In this document: positions 54,127 through 62,444 of the stretch, one piece after another | Position numbering within the stretch: the stretch's first letter is position 1 | Layout of the letters: every line of letters begins with the position of its first letter | NCBI RefSeq assembly: GCF_002024805.1 | Contig: NZ_CP014337.1 | Span: 3,844,001 to 3,908,000 of the forward strand | From: Elizabethkingia bruuniana | GTDB taxonomy: Bacteria > Bacteroidota > Bacteroidia > Flavobacteriales > Weeksellaceae | Direction of reading: 5' to 3' | Length of the DNA stretch: 64,000 nt | Notes under the pieces: model-generated | Seen by the model: the letters and a program-made list of their open reading frames with translations, nothing else | The model's database searches: none | Told to the model about the DNA's origin: nothing | Position numbers and translations under genes: made by a program

Positions 54127-54291
54127 GTTTCAGAATTCGATATAGATCCTAAGGTGGAGAATACAGGAATATTCCCTAAAGATCTTAATTCTGTAACGAA
54201 AAAGATGAGAAAAGGCTGGACATCAGCAAAATACAAAGGGATTCCAATTCGACACAGGTATACTTTAAAAATAAATTTTCTTAAAGATTAA
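54127..54291 (+). pseudogene. remnant of a TonB C-terminal domain
   Basis: An open stretch of 54 codons without a start codon, bounded upstream by a stop. It ends LNSVTKKMRKGWTSAKYKG and IPIRHRYTLKINFLKD, then TAA. This follows the C-terminal domain of TonB energy transducers, where W-x-PA-x-x-x-G-x-P-V/I-R-x-R-F/Y-T-L-x-I-x-F closes the domain. The N-terminal membrane anchor and linker are missing. It sits in a 306-bp gap between the third GLPGLI gene and miaB. Confidence 0.6.
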
Positions 54292-54318
54292 TGCTCTGTC
54301 ATTTTGGCAGAAAAAGCG

Positions 54319-54326
54319 TAACTTTG
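54319..54326 (+). promoter_or_regulatory. -7 element TAACTTTG for miaB
   Basis: A perfect TAnnTTTG box, 58 nt before the miaB ATG; a TTTG lies only 12 nt upstream, so the -33 is unclear. Confidence 0.45.
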
Positions 54327-54384
54327 CAAACTGAACTTAATCCGAAACAGGAGTTAATATTTTTCCAGACAGTATGATACTGCG

Positions 54385-55866
54385 ATGGACGACAGAATTC
54401 ATGTTTCAGATTCTCAAATTATAAGAACCGTGCAGGAAAAATATATAGACGAAACCAAGCAAGGGGAAGCCTTTGCAATTGCTGAAAGACCGGAAAACGG
54501 TAAGAAGTTGTTTCTGGAAAGCTATGGATGCCAGATGAATTTTTCTGATTCCGAAATTGTAGCTTCGATCCTTAATGAGCAAGGATATAATACAACATTA
54601 AAAGTAGAAGAAGCAGATCTTATATTACTAAATACCTGTTCTATTCGTGAAAAAGCAGAGCAGACTGTACGTATGCGCCTCTCTCAGTTCAAAAAGCAGA
54701 AAGAATCCAATCCGAATTTAACAGTTGGAGTGCTGGGCTGTATGGCCGAGCGTCTGAAAACTAAGTTTTTGGAAGAAGAACATTTGGTAGACCTTGTGGT
54801 TGGGCCAGATGCATACAGAGACTTACCCAATCTTTTAAAAGAAACAGAAGGCGGAAGAGATGCTATTAACGTAATTCTTTCCAAAGAAGAAACATACGCT
54901 GATATTAACCCTGTACGTTTAGGCGGCAATGGTGTTACAGCTTTTGTAACGATTACAAGAGGCTGTGATAATATGTGCACATTCTGTGTGGTACCATTTA
55001 CCAGAGGGCGTGAAAGAAGCCGTGATCCTCATTCTATTTTAAATGAATGCGTGGAGCTATTTAACAATGGTTATAAAGAAGTAACCCTGCTAGGCCAGAA
55101 TGTAGACAGTTATCTTTGGTACGGAGGCGGGCCTAAAAAGGACTTTGCAAAAGCTTCTGAAATGCAGAAAGCTACAGCAGTAGATTTTTCAAATTTATTA
55201 GGAATGGTTGCAACAGCTGTTCCGGATATGCGTATCAGATTCTCTACATCCAACCCTCAGGATATGAGTCTGGATGTATTCCATACCATGGCAAAATACG
55301 ATAATATCTGTAAGTATGTTCACCTTCCTGTACAAAGTGGAAGCGACAATATGCTGAAAGCAATGAACCGTCAACATACACGTGCAGAATATTTGTCCTT
55401 GATAAAGGAAGCAAAGAAAATTGTACCGGATATCTCTTTCTCACAGGATATGATTATTGGTTTCTGCGGAGAGACAGAAGAAGATCATCAGGATACACTT
55501 TCCTTAATGAGAGAGGTAGAGTATGATTATGGTTATATGTTTGCTTACTCCGAAAGACCTGGTACACCTGCACATAAGAAGATGGAGGATGATATTCCTG
55601 CAGATATAAAGCAAAAGCGTCTGGCTGAGGTTATTGCATTACAGGGAGAGTTATCCAAAAACCGGATGAAATCCTACGTTGGCAGAAAGCATGATATTCT
55701 GATTGAAGGAACTTCCAGAAAGAATGAAAATCAGTGGAAAGGAAGAAATTCCCAAAATGCAGTTTGTGTATTCGATAAGCTGGAAGGGCAGAAAATAGGT
55801 GACATGGTGTCCGTTTTTGTACATGATAACACTCAGGGTACGCTTTTGGGGAGAACAGCTGAGTAA
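54385..55866 (+). CDS. miaB: tRNA (N6-isopentenyl adenosine(37)-C2)-methylthiotransferase MiaB
   Basis: A 493-residue radical-SAM enzyme that adds a methylthio group at A37 of tRNAs reading U-starting codons. The N-terminal UPF0004 domain has LESYGCQMNFSDSE, LLNTCSIREKAEQ and VGVLGCMAERL, whose three cysteines bind one [4Fe-4S] cluster. The radical-SAM motif is RGCDNMCTFCVVPFTRGRERSR with CxxxCxxC. The C-terminal TRAM domain (about 425-490) is present. It depends on Fe-S supply from the suf system. It heads a gene run that includes a sigma-54 activator. Confidence 0.96.
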   Translation: MDDRIHVSDSQIIRTVQEKYIDETKQGEAFAIAERPENGKKLFLESYGCQMNFSDSEIVASILNEQGYNTTLKVEEADLILLNTCSIREKAEQTVRMRLSQFKKQKESNPNLTVGVLGCMAERLKTKFLEEEHLVDLVVGPDAYRDLPNLLKETEGGRDAINVILSKEETYADINPVRLGGNGVTAFVTITRGCDNMCTFCVVPFTRGRERSRDPHSILNECVELFNNGYKEVTLLGQNVDSYLWYGGGPKKDFAKASEMQKATAVDFSNLLGMVATAVPDMRIRFSTSNPQDMSLDVFHTMAKYDNICKYVHLPVQSGSDNMLKAMNRQHTRAEYLSLIKEAKKIVPDISFSQDMIIGFCGETEEDHQDTLSLMREVEYDYGYMFAYSERPGTPAHKKMEDDIPADIKQKRLAEVIALQGELSKNRMKSYVGRKHDILIEGTSRKNENQWKGRNSQNAVCVFDKLEGQKIGDMVSVFVHDNTQGTLLGRTAE

Positions 55867-55873
55867 AAATTAA

Positions 55874-56236
55874 ATGAGAAGTCTTTCATACATTATCATT
55901 TTAATGTCTTTGATTGGTAGCTACCAGTCAGAAAGTTCTTCTTGTGTACCTGCTTCATTCGAAAAGTATTGTAAAAAACAGCAAGGAGAATGTTTTAAGG
56001 TTGATCAGGCATCAGTCCATATCGAAAAGCTTGGTCGATTCGTTTCACTCACCTTTTTCAAATTAAAAGAAAATCAACAAAAACAGAATTTTTGTTTTAG
56101 AGATGAATATGCTGTTAAAGCTTTTGTTTTTGATAAAAATAACAGTACCGTTTTTTTAAGTTCACCTTTTAAAATAGAAAGTAAGCTTTCAAAGATCAGA
56201 AATAAAGATTATCTGGATTCAGTGTACAAAATTTAA
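55874..56236 (+). CDS. small secreted hypothetical protein
   Basis: A 120-residue protein not recognised. The N-terminus MRSLSYIIILMSLIGSYQSE looks like a signal peptide; the mature part has cysteines (SSCVPASFEKYCKKQQGEC) that could form disulfides, and no catalytic motif. It starts 7 bp after miaB, so it is probably co-transcribed, and ends 68 bp before the sigma-54 activator. Coding is supported by the spacing and length, but not by a known family. Confidence 0.6.
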   Translation: MRSLSYIIILMSLIGSYQSESSSCVPASFEKYCKKQQGECFKVDQASVHIEKLGRFVSLTFFKLKENQQKQNFCFRDEYAVKAFVFDKNNSTVFLSSPFKIESKLSKIRNKDYLDSVYKI

Positions 56237-56304
56237 AAATTGAACACTCTATTTAGCTAAAACATGGTTTGTAAAAAACCAAAAATCTTTAATCTTAAAT
56301 TAAA

Positions 56305-57591
56305 ATGTCAGAACTTCAGAATATAAAAGCCCGCTTTGGAATCATCGGAAATTATCCGGCTCTAAACAGAGCTCTTGAGAAATCCATGCAGGTAGCACCC
56401 ACCGATATATCAGTTTTAGTAATTGGTGAAAGTGGTGTAGGTAAAGAATTTATCCCTAAAATTATACATAGCCTTTCGCATCGTAAACACATGCCATATA
56501 TTGTGGTAAACTGTGGTGCAATTCCGGAAGGAACTATCGATTCCGAACTATTTGGCCACGAAAAAGGTGCTTTTACAGGCGCTACAACAACCAGAAAAGG
56601 TTATTTCGAAGTAGCCGATGGCGGAACCATTTTCCTGGATGAGGTTGGAGAACTGCCATTACAGACGCAGGTTCGTTTGCTTCGTGTTTTGGAAAGTGGT
56701 GAATTTATGAAAGTGGGATCTTCTGTGGTACAGAAGACCAATGTAAGAATCGTTGCTGCTACCAATGTAAACATGATGAAGGCTATTCAGGACGGACGTT
56801 TCCGTGAGGATTTATACTACCGTCTGAACACAGTACAAATCGATATGCCGCCTCTGAGAGAGCGTAAAGGAGATATTCACCTTTTGTTCCGCAAGTTTGC
56901 AATAGATTTTGCAGAGAAATACAGGATGCCGGAGGTTTATTTAACTGAAGATGGTGTTCATTATATAGAAAATTACTCATTTCCGGGGAATATCAGACAG
57001 CTTAGGAATCTTGTAGAGCAATTAACTGTTGTAGAGCAGAAACGAGAGATAACATCGGAAGCACTGAGCCATTATATTCCAATGGTGTCCAACGCGCCAA
57101 TGGTTATTACCCAGCCGAATCAGAATAATAGCAATAGTGACTTCAATAACGAAAGAGAGATTATGTACAAGATCCTTTTCGATATGAGAAGTGATATTAA
57201 TGACCTGAAGACACTGACCTCAGAACTTATAAAGAACAGAGGAGCATCGGATCTTAGCAATCAGGAAAAAACACTGATCAACAGGATTTATACACCTGAG
57301 CCTCAACAGACAGTTGTTCCGAATTCTTTATTGTATTTCGAGAATAACAACAATACACCGCAGACTCCCACAATAATATCGAATAATGCCGACGATAACT
57401 ATGAAGACATAGAAGATATTGAATTGGAAGAAGCAAGACCTGAATCTTTATCATTACAGAATAATGAAAAAGATTTGATTATTAAAGCATTAGAAAAACA
57501 TAAAGGAAGACGTAACAAAGCAGCTGATGAACTTGGAATTTCACAACGTACGCTTTATCGTAAAATAAAACAATATAACCTGGAAGATTAA
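56305..57591 (+). CDS. sigma-54-dependent Fis-family transcriptional activator
   Basis: A 428-residue enhancer-binding protein without an N-terminal receiver or sensory domain. The AAA+ domain begins almost at once: Walker A GESGVGKEF, the sigma-54 contact loop GAFTGA in GHEKGAFTGATTTRKGYFE, Walker B GGTIFLDEVGELP and FREDLYYRLN. A linker of about 110 residues leads to a C-terminal Fis-type helix-turn-helix (KHKGRRNKAADELGISQRTLYRKIKQY). It must activate RpoN-dependent promoters. It directly abuts a membrane-protein gene, with lptE downstream. Confidence 0.94.
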   Translation: MSELQNIKARFGIIGNYPALNRALEKSMQVAPTDISVLVIGESGVGKEFIPKIIHSLSHRKHMPYIVVNCGAIPEGTIDSELFGHEKGAFTGATTTRKGYFEVADGGTIFLDEVGELPLQTQVRLLRVLESGEFMKVGSSVVQKTNVRIVAATNVNMMKAIQDGRFREDLYYRLNTVQIDMPPLRERKGDIHLLFRKFAIDFAEKYRMPEVYLTEDGVHYIENYSFPGNIRQLRNLVEQLTVVEQKREITSEALSHYIPMVSNAPMVITQPNQNNSNSDFNNEREIMYKILFDMRSDINDLKTLTSELIKNRGASDLSNQEKTLINRIYTPEPQQTVVPNSLLYFENNNNTPQTPTIISNNADDNYEDIEDIELEEARPESLSLQNNEKDLIIKALEKHKGRRNKAADELGISQRTLYRKIKQYNLED

Positions 57592-58305
57592 GTGGAGAAT
57601 TTATCACAACCGAAATACATTATTAATCCTGACTATCAGCTAAACATCGGAAACGCTTTTTCGGATGGATTGGCGCTTTTCAAAAAAGACACAGGCACTA
57701 TTCTGATCAATTATCTTTTAACGATTATTATGGGAATGATTCCGTTATGCAGTCTTTTGGGGCTGGGTAATTTCTATAAGGCCTGCCGTAAAATAGAAAA
57801 CGGAGAAAAGACTGACTCAGGAGATATTTTTAATTTCGATGATGTGATCCCTTATCTTATCTTTGCCGGGATTATGATCTTCGGTGTCTTGGCTTTGCTG
57901 ATACCTGTGGAGGTTGTAATTCTTGTTTCTGCTGTGCTTACTGAAAGAAATCAGGGACAAGCTCCGGTTTTTGTTTTGATTATGATTATTGCGGTGCTTA
58001 TCATTTTTGCTATTATGATGGTTGTAAGCTCTGTAATGTACTATTATGTTGCAGTGGTTGCTCTTTTTGGTGTAAAAGATTTTTCAAATGCTTTCAAGAT
58101 TTCCTGGAAGTTATTTAAGAAGAATGCACTATCTTCCATTTTGTTTAGTATCATGATAGGTATGATAACTTCTGTCGGAATTTTGCTTTGTGGTGTAGGG
58201 ATTCTTTTAACTTTACCCTTAGCAATTTGTATGCGTTATGCAGCAACAAAAAATATTATGATTAGATTTGAAGAACCAAAAATTGATTATGAAGGCAGCC
58301 TTTAA
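57592..58305 (+). CDS. multi-pass membrane protein of unknown function
   Basis: A 237-residue inner-membrane protein with about five to six hydrophobic segments (around 36-60, 88-112, 125-160, 180-215). It starts with GTG immediately after the stop codon of the sigma-54 activator, so the two are translationally coupled. Repeated stretches such as FSNAFKISWKLFKKNALSSIL resemble DUF4013-type membrane proteins, but the family is not certain. The end overlaps the lptE start by 17 bp. Confidence 0.75.
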   Translation: MENLSQPKYIINPDYQLNIGNAFSDGLALFKKDTGTILINYLLTIIMGMIPLCSLLGLGNFYKACRKIENGEKTDSGDIFNFDDVIPYLIFAGIMIFGVLALLIPVEVVILVSAVLTERNQGQAPVFVLIMIIAVLIIFAIMMVVSSVMYYYVAVVALFGVKDFSNAFKISWKLFKKNALSSILFSIMIGMITSVGILLCGVGILLTLPLAICMRYAATKNIMIRFEEPKIDYEGSL

Positions 58306-58837
58306 AAATAGATTTAAAATATTGCATTTAGGAAGTTTGATTTTAATATCGCAGCTTTTGGTTTCCTGTTATTCCTTTACGGGATCATCCTTAAAGCCGG
58401 ATGTAAAGACAATTTTAATAAAGAACTTTCCCAATAATACTTCTTTTAACCCCAATCTTAGTCAGCAGTTCTCAACAGATTTGCAAAACAGATTTTTACA
58501 GAGAACAAACTTGAAGGGTACTACAGAAATGCCGGATATCCTGATTGAAGGTGAGATTGTAGATTATCAGCCGTCAACACCTACAGCTATATCGACCCCT
58601 TCTACATCGCAGGCGACAGGAAATGTTCTGATGGCTGCACAGAATAAGCTTACAATTACTGTAAAAGTGCATTATGAAAATGCTAAATATCCGACCGAAA
58701 GTTTTGACAGAACATATTCTGATGAAGCGGTCTTTAGTAATACAGCATCCATGCAGGAAATAGAAGGAACCTATGTGAAGGTAGCAACAGACAGAATTAT
58801 AAATAAAATTTTTAATGATATTGTAGCCAACTGGTAA
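58289..58837 (+). CDS. LptE family LPS-assembly lipoprotein
   Basis: A 182-residue lipoprotein with the start at 58289, inside the end of the membrane-protein gene. The signal has a lipobox LLVSC. The mature part follows the Bacteroidota LptE pattern: YSFTGSSLKPDVKTILIKNFPNN, LSQQFSTDLQNRFLQRTNL, PDILIEGEIVDYQPSTP, and a C-terminal ATDRIINKIFNDIVANW. LptE forms a plug in LptD and helps place LPS in the outer membrane. The next gene starts on the last base of its stop codon. Confidence 0.88.
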   Translation: MKAAFKNRFKILHLGSLILISQLLVSCYSFTGSSLKPDVKTILIKNFPNNTSFNPNLSQQFSTDLQNRFLQRTNLKGTTEMPDILIEGEIVDYQPSTPTAISTPSTSQATGNVLMAAQNKLTITVKVHYENAKYPTESFDRTYSDEAVFSNTASMQEIEGTYVKVATDRIINKIFNDIVANW

Positions 58838-60489
58838 TGATGAATGAACGAATTTTACATATAATAAAGTTCCCCGAAAGTTTAAAAGCATCGGATATTG
58901 GAGAGCTCAGAAGAGAAATATCCAATTATCCATATGTACAGCCAATTCGGGCTTTATTTCTGATGGCGTTACATCAGTTTCAGCCTGAGGCTTATCAAAA
59001 GGAACTGGCATTAACAGCAGCTTATACAACTGATAAAAAGATTTTGTATCAGCTTATTAATCCGGTGTCTTATCAACAGGAAGAGGTGGCAGAAGTGCCT
59101 GTTCAGAAAGCTACAGAAGAAATAACTGTTGCAGCTGTAGAACCAAAAGTGGATGAAATTGAAGAAAGTACAACTGAGCCTGAAAAAGAACCTGTTTTTG
59201 AAGAAAAAATAGAGGAGGTTATTCCTGAGAATGTAGAGCCAGTTGCTGTAATTCAGGATTCAGAAGAAGAAAGTATTATAGATCTCCCGAAAGAAGCGGA
59301 ACATACAGAAGAAGATCATTTGTCGGCTCAGACAAGTTTCGCTGGTGCAGATAATTTTCTTCCGGATGTTAAGTTCAGTATACCGGATAATCATACCGAA
59401 TATGCTAAGGAGAAAAAGCCTTCTGCTGTTCCGGGATTCCAACATTCATTTGTTACTACAATTACACAACCGATAATTACCGATGCACCTGCGTCTGTAG
59501 AGGAGCAACAGGAAGAAGAGAAGCATATAGATCACTCTACGCTTGATTTTGCAGACAATACCCATTTTGATTTTCTAAGCAGACCGGTGGAAGAAAATAT
59601 TTCTTCTGATATATCAGATAAAGTTGAAAATCAAGAGCCGGAAGATATAAAAGTAGAGGAAGAAGCGGTTGAAGAAAATACTCCTGTAATAATTGATGAA
59701 ATTATTGAAGAAGAGCCTCTATTAGATGCGACTCCGGAACCTGCTCCGGTTATAAATGACGACTGGAAACCAATGAGCTTTGATGCTCATATCCCTGATG
59801 CATTGATCGGAAAATCTGAAATGCAGGTTAAAGAGGAAAAATTACCAGAACCTGAATTAAAAGAAGAGACCATTCCGGAACCTGAAGTTGCAGAAGCTCA
59901 TGCGGAAGCGCCTGTAGCAGAAGAGGTTACAGAGAACGAAATTGTAGAAGAAGTTTCTGCAACAGAATCTTCTGAAAGACCGGTAATCAACTATTCTTTC
60001 TTTGGTGCAACAGGCGCTGATAAAGGAAAAGAAGAAGTAAAACCTGAGGCTGTAACAGAAGAACCACAGGATAGTAATGAAGAAAAAATGGAAGAGGAAA
60101 TAATGACTGAACCTAAACAAGAAACAATTGTAACAAGTAATGTTTCTTCATTTATTAACACCTGGCAAAACTGGCTGCACAAAGAAAAGCCTGAGAATGT
60201 AGACGTTGAGAAAAAGAATAAGGCAATTGAGAAGTTTATCGAAAACAATCCAAGAATTAGTGCTTTAAAGGACGAGTCGGATTATGTGATAAGAGATAAA
60301 GGTGATGATATTTCGCATCTAATGACGGAAACTCTGGCCAACTTATATTTGGGGCAGCGTTTGTATAATAAGTCTATAAATGCCTTTGAGATTCTCCAGA
60401 GAAAATTCCCTGAAAAGAAGAAAGAATTCCAGGAGAAAATTAATTATATAAAAGATTTGAAGTCTGGTAAAATCCAGCAGGAAGATTAA
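58837..60489 (+). CDS. large acidic protein with C-terminal TPR-like helices
   Basis: A 550-residue protein not assigned to a family. The first 85 residues are helical (RILHIIKFPESLKASDIGELRREISNYPYVQPIRALFLMALHQFQPEAYQKELALTAAY-like, written here in part). Residues about 90-450 are extremely Glu/Val/Pro-rich and low in complexity. The last 120 residues (SFINTWQNWLH, LYLGQRLYNKSINAFEILQRKFPEKKKEFQEKINYI) look like TPR helices. The start codon overlaps the lptE stop (TAATG), so it belongs to this operon and may be an adaptor in envelope assembly. Confidence 0.78.
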   Translation: MMNERILHIIKFPESLKASDIGELRREISNYPYVQPIRALFLMALHQFQPEAYQKELALTAAYTTDKKILYQLINPVSYQQEEVAEVPVQKATEEITVAAVEPKVDEIEESTTEPEKEPVFEEKIEEVIPENVEPVAVIQDSEEESIIDLPKEAEHTEEDHLSAQTSFAGADNFLPDVKFSIPDNHTEYAKEKKPSAVPGFQHSFVTTITQPIITDAPASVEEQQEEEKHIDHSTLDFADNTHFDFLSRPVEENISSDISDKVENQEPEDIKVEEEAVEENTPVIIDEIIEEEPLLDATPEPAPVINDDWKPMSFDAHIPDALIGKSEMQVKEEKLPEPELKEETIPEPEVAEAHAEAPVAEEVTENEIVEEVSATESSERPVINYSFFGATGADKGKEEVKPEAVTEEPQDSNEEKMEEEIMTEPKQETIVTSNVSSFINTWQNWLHKEKPENVDVEKKNKAIEKFIENNPRISALKDESDYVIRDKGDDISHLMTETLANLYLGQRLYNKSINAFEILQRKFPEKKKEFQEKINYIKDLKSGKIQQED

Positions 60490-60498
60490 ATAAAACAA

Positions 60499-60530
60499 AA
60501 GTCCGGAAGATTTTCTTTCGGGCTTTTTTA
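60499..60530 (+). terminator. terminator of the miaB-lptE operon
   Basis: AAGTCCGGAAGA / TCTTTCGGGCTT arms with two G-T pairs and a TTT loop, followed by a T-run. Confidence 0.85.
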
Positions 60531-60616
60531 TTGATTATATGTTTAAACTTTATAGTTAATGTTCTTAGACAGGTTCAAAGTAACATTACTAGCCCAAAAT
60601 ATCTTCCTTTTAGAGG

Positions 60617-60640
60617 TGTCAGACTGAGCTTGCCGAAGGC
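60617..60640. repeat. single copy of a dispersed intergenic repeat-like element
   Basis: This short GC-richer element stands out in AT-rich intergenic DNA. The core CTGAGCTTGCCGAAGG resembles a dispersed repeat that I recall from many bacterial genomes. Only one copy is seen in this window. Confidence 0.4.
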
Positions 60641-60681
60641 TAATTTTTTTGGATTAAAATCTAAACAGGTATAGTATCAGA

Positions 60682-61293
60682 TTATTTTGTTTCCGTGTCA
60701 GGGCTTCGGAACTGCTTTATTCTGCGCCATATTTTTTTTCCGTACCGAATGCTCAGAACAATCAATAAGATTGTAATAATAAAAGCGATAATAGGTGCAG
60801 CTAGTGCCAGTATAGACATTAGACTTCCGCCGAATGTTTCCGTACTTGCTACCATAAAATTACCAGTCCCGCCGGTAGTTGCTGTAGATGTAGCCCTTAG
60901 ACCCGCAAATCCTGAACTTATTACACTGGCTGTTCCGCCACCGGCAATTAAGGCCAATGCCCATTGTGGAAATGTGCCGAGATGAGTGAATTGACTGGCA
61001 AACAATAGTGTTCCTGCAATAGTAGCTAAAGGAATATTGATAGTATCCAGTAAATGATCTATAAAAGGAATGTAGTAAGCTAGTATTTCTACGATCATGG
61101 CAATACCTGTTGCTATAAGAGTTGGCAGCCCGGCTAGCCATTGCCAGCTTTCATTCATTGGAATCCAGCCAAGATATGATGCCAGACTTACTGCAAAGAG
61201 TGGCATGAATACCCTGAATCCTGAAGCAGCAGCTAAGCCTATTCCGATAAATGCTCCGAGAATATATTGTAAGTATGAAATATGTTCCGGCAT
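60682..61293 (-). CDS. DUF4126 domain-containing membrane protein
   Basis: A 203-residue inner-membrane protein with five to six hydrophobic segments. The family stretches are GLAAASGFRVFMPLFAVSLAS, YYIPFIDHLLDTINIPLATIAGTLL and ALIAGGGTASVISSGFAGLRATSTATTGGTGNF. The start at 61293 is preferred; the longer frame begins with TTG. The C-terminus is basic (KKIWRRIKQF). The function is unknown. It lies 43 bp after rnpA on the same strand. Confidence 0.85.
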   Translation of the reverse strand: MPEHISYLQYILGAFIGIGLAAASGFRVFMPLFAVSLASYLGWIPMNESWQWLAGLPTLIATGIAMIVEILAYYIPFIDHLLDTINIPLATIAGTLLFASQFTHLGTFPQWALALIAGGGTASVISSGFAGLRATSTATTGGTGNFMVASTETFGGSLMSILALAAPIIAFIITILLIVLSIRYGKKIWRRIKQFRSPDTETK

Positions 61294-61336
61294 ACCATAA
61301 ATTTTATTAAATGTATGCAAAAAACAAATAGGATGA

Positions 61337-61687
61337 TTAATTTTTACGACAAAGTTTCTCGTAAAAATATTTTACTTGATCCAGATTTTCAGGAAGTTGT
61401 GGGGATGCCCAAAATAGCATAATGTGAAAATGCTCCCCGAATCTTTCATGCAAAAGAGGCTTATTCAGCCTGTAAGCTTCACGAAGCAATCTCTTTACTC
61501 TGTTTCTGTATACAGCTTTTTTAAAGTACCTTTTAGAGACACTTACACCTACTTTGGTCTCGGATTCACTGGCAAGCCATATAATGCGAAGATTACCTGT
61601 AGTAACCCATTTGCCTTCTTTGAAAAGGCGGTCTATATCTTTCTTCGCTTTTAACTTTTCCGAAGATGGGAACCCGAATTCTTTCAT
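61337..61687 (-). CDS. rnpA: ribonuclease P protein component
   Basis: A 116-residue basic protein that assists the RNase P RNA in maturing tRNA 5' ends. The signature is KAVYRNRVKRLLREAYR (RNR motif), with KVGVSVSKRYFKKA before it. The opening SEKLKAKKDIDRLFKEGKW matches the family. It is not next to rpmH or dnaA as in many bacteria; tcdA lies 22 bp upstream. Confidence 0.94.
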   Translation of the reverse strand: MKEFGFPSSEKLKAKKDIDRLFKEGKWVTTGNLRIIWLASESETKVGVSVSKRYFKKAVYRNRVKRLLREAYRLNKPLLHERFGEHFHIMLFWASPQLPENLDQVKYFYEKLCRKN

Positions 61688-61709
61688 TTAATTTTTTTTG
61701 GCTGATTAT

Positions 61710-62444
61710 TTATTCAGCTATTTTATCTTGTATGAGATATCTTATAACTTCTGATGCTGCATACAGCCCAAATATAGCAGGCATATAGCTAATGGTTCCG
61801 TAAAAAGATTTTTTATAATTGCTGCCGTCTGTCATTTTCAGACTGTCTTCTCTCTGTATTTCTGTAGAGAAAACACAACGGAATCCTTTATTAATACCTT
61901 CTTTTTTCAGCCTTTTTCTAACTTGCTTTGCCAGAAAGCAATTACGAGTTTTACTGATGTCACGTACCATTACTTTGCTTGGATCCAGCTTTCCGCCGGC
62001 GCCCATACAGCTTACTATTTTTATTTTATTTTTTTTGGCAGCTTTAATCAGCGCAAGCTTAGGACTTACACTATCAATACAATCTAAAATATAATCGAAG
62101 TTTCCTGCCTGGATGACTTCTTCCATTCTTTCCGGGTTCAGAAACTCATTAATTCTGGTTAAGTTTAATTCCGGATTAATATCCAGAATTCTTCTTGCCA
62201 TTAATTCAACTTTATCGTCTCCGACAGTTGAGTGAAGAGCGGGAAGCTGGCGGTTTATATTGGTGATATCTATAACGTCGCCGTCCACAATCGTCAGATT
62301 ACCAACACCCGAACGGGCTATAAATTCCGCTGCAAAAGAACCTACCCCACCCATTCCTACAATTAGGATATTGGATTTTTTTAGTTTCTCTATGCCTGCT
62401 TCTTTTATTAGTAATTCGGTGCGCTCCAGCCAGATATCTACCAT
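61710..62444 (-). CDS. tcdA: tRNA threonylcarbamoyladenosine dehydratase (TcdA, ThiF/HesA family)
   Basis: A 244-residue E1-like enzyme that cyclises t6A37 in tRNA using ATP. The nucleotide-binding motif is ILIVGMGGVGSFAAEFIARSGVGNLTIVDGD (about 26-56). DITNINRQLPALHSTVGDDKVE and the DYILDCIDSVSPKLALIKAAK segment follow. It contains CMGAGGKLDPSKVMVRDISKTRNCFLAKQVRKRLKKEGI, typical of TcdA. It overlaps the tatD-like gene by 7 bp. Confidence 0.92.
   Translation of the reverse strand: MVDIWLERTELLIKEAGIEKLKKSNILIVGMGGVGSFAAEFIARSGVGNLTIVDGDVIDITNINRQLPALHSTVGDDKVELMARRILDINPELNLTRINEFLNPERMEEVIQAGNFDYILDCIDSVSPKLALIKAAKKNKIKIVSCMGAGGKLDPSKVMVRDISKTRNCFLAKQVRKRLKKEGINKGFRCVFSTEIQREDSLKMTDGSNYKKSFYGTISYMPAIFGLYAASEVIRYLIQDKIAE

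Noticed and set aside
60860-61300. ORFs on both strands within the DUF4126 gene
   Set aside because: Shadow frames of a membrane protein gene; no signal, motif or spacing supports them.
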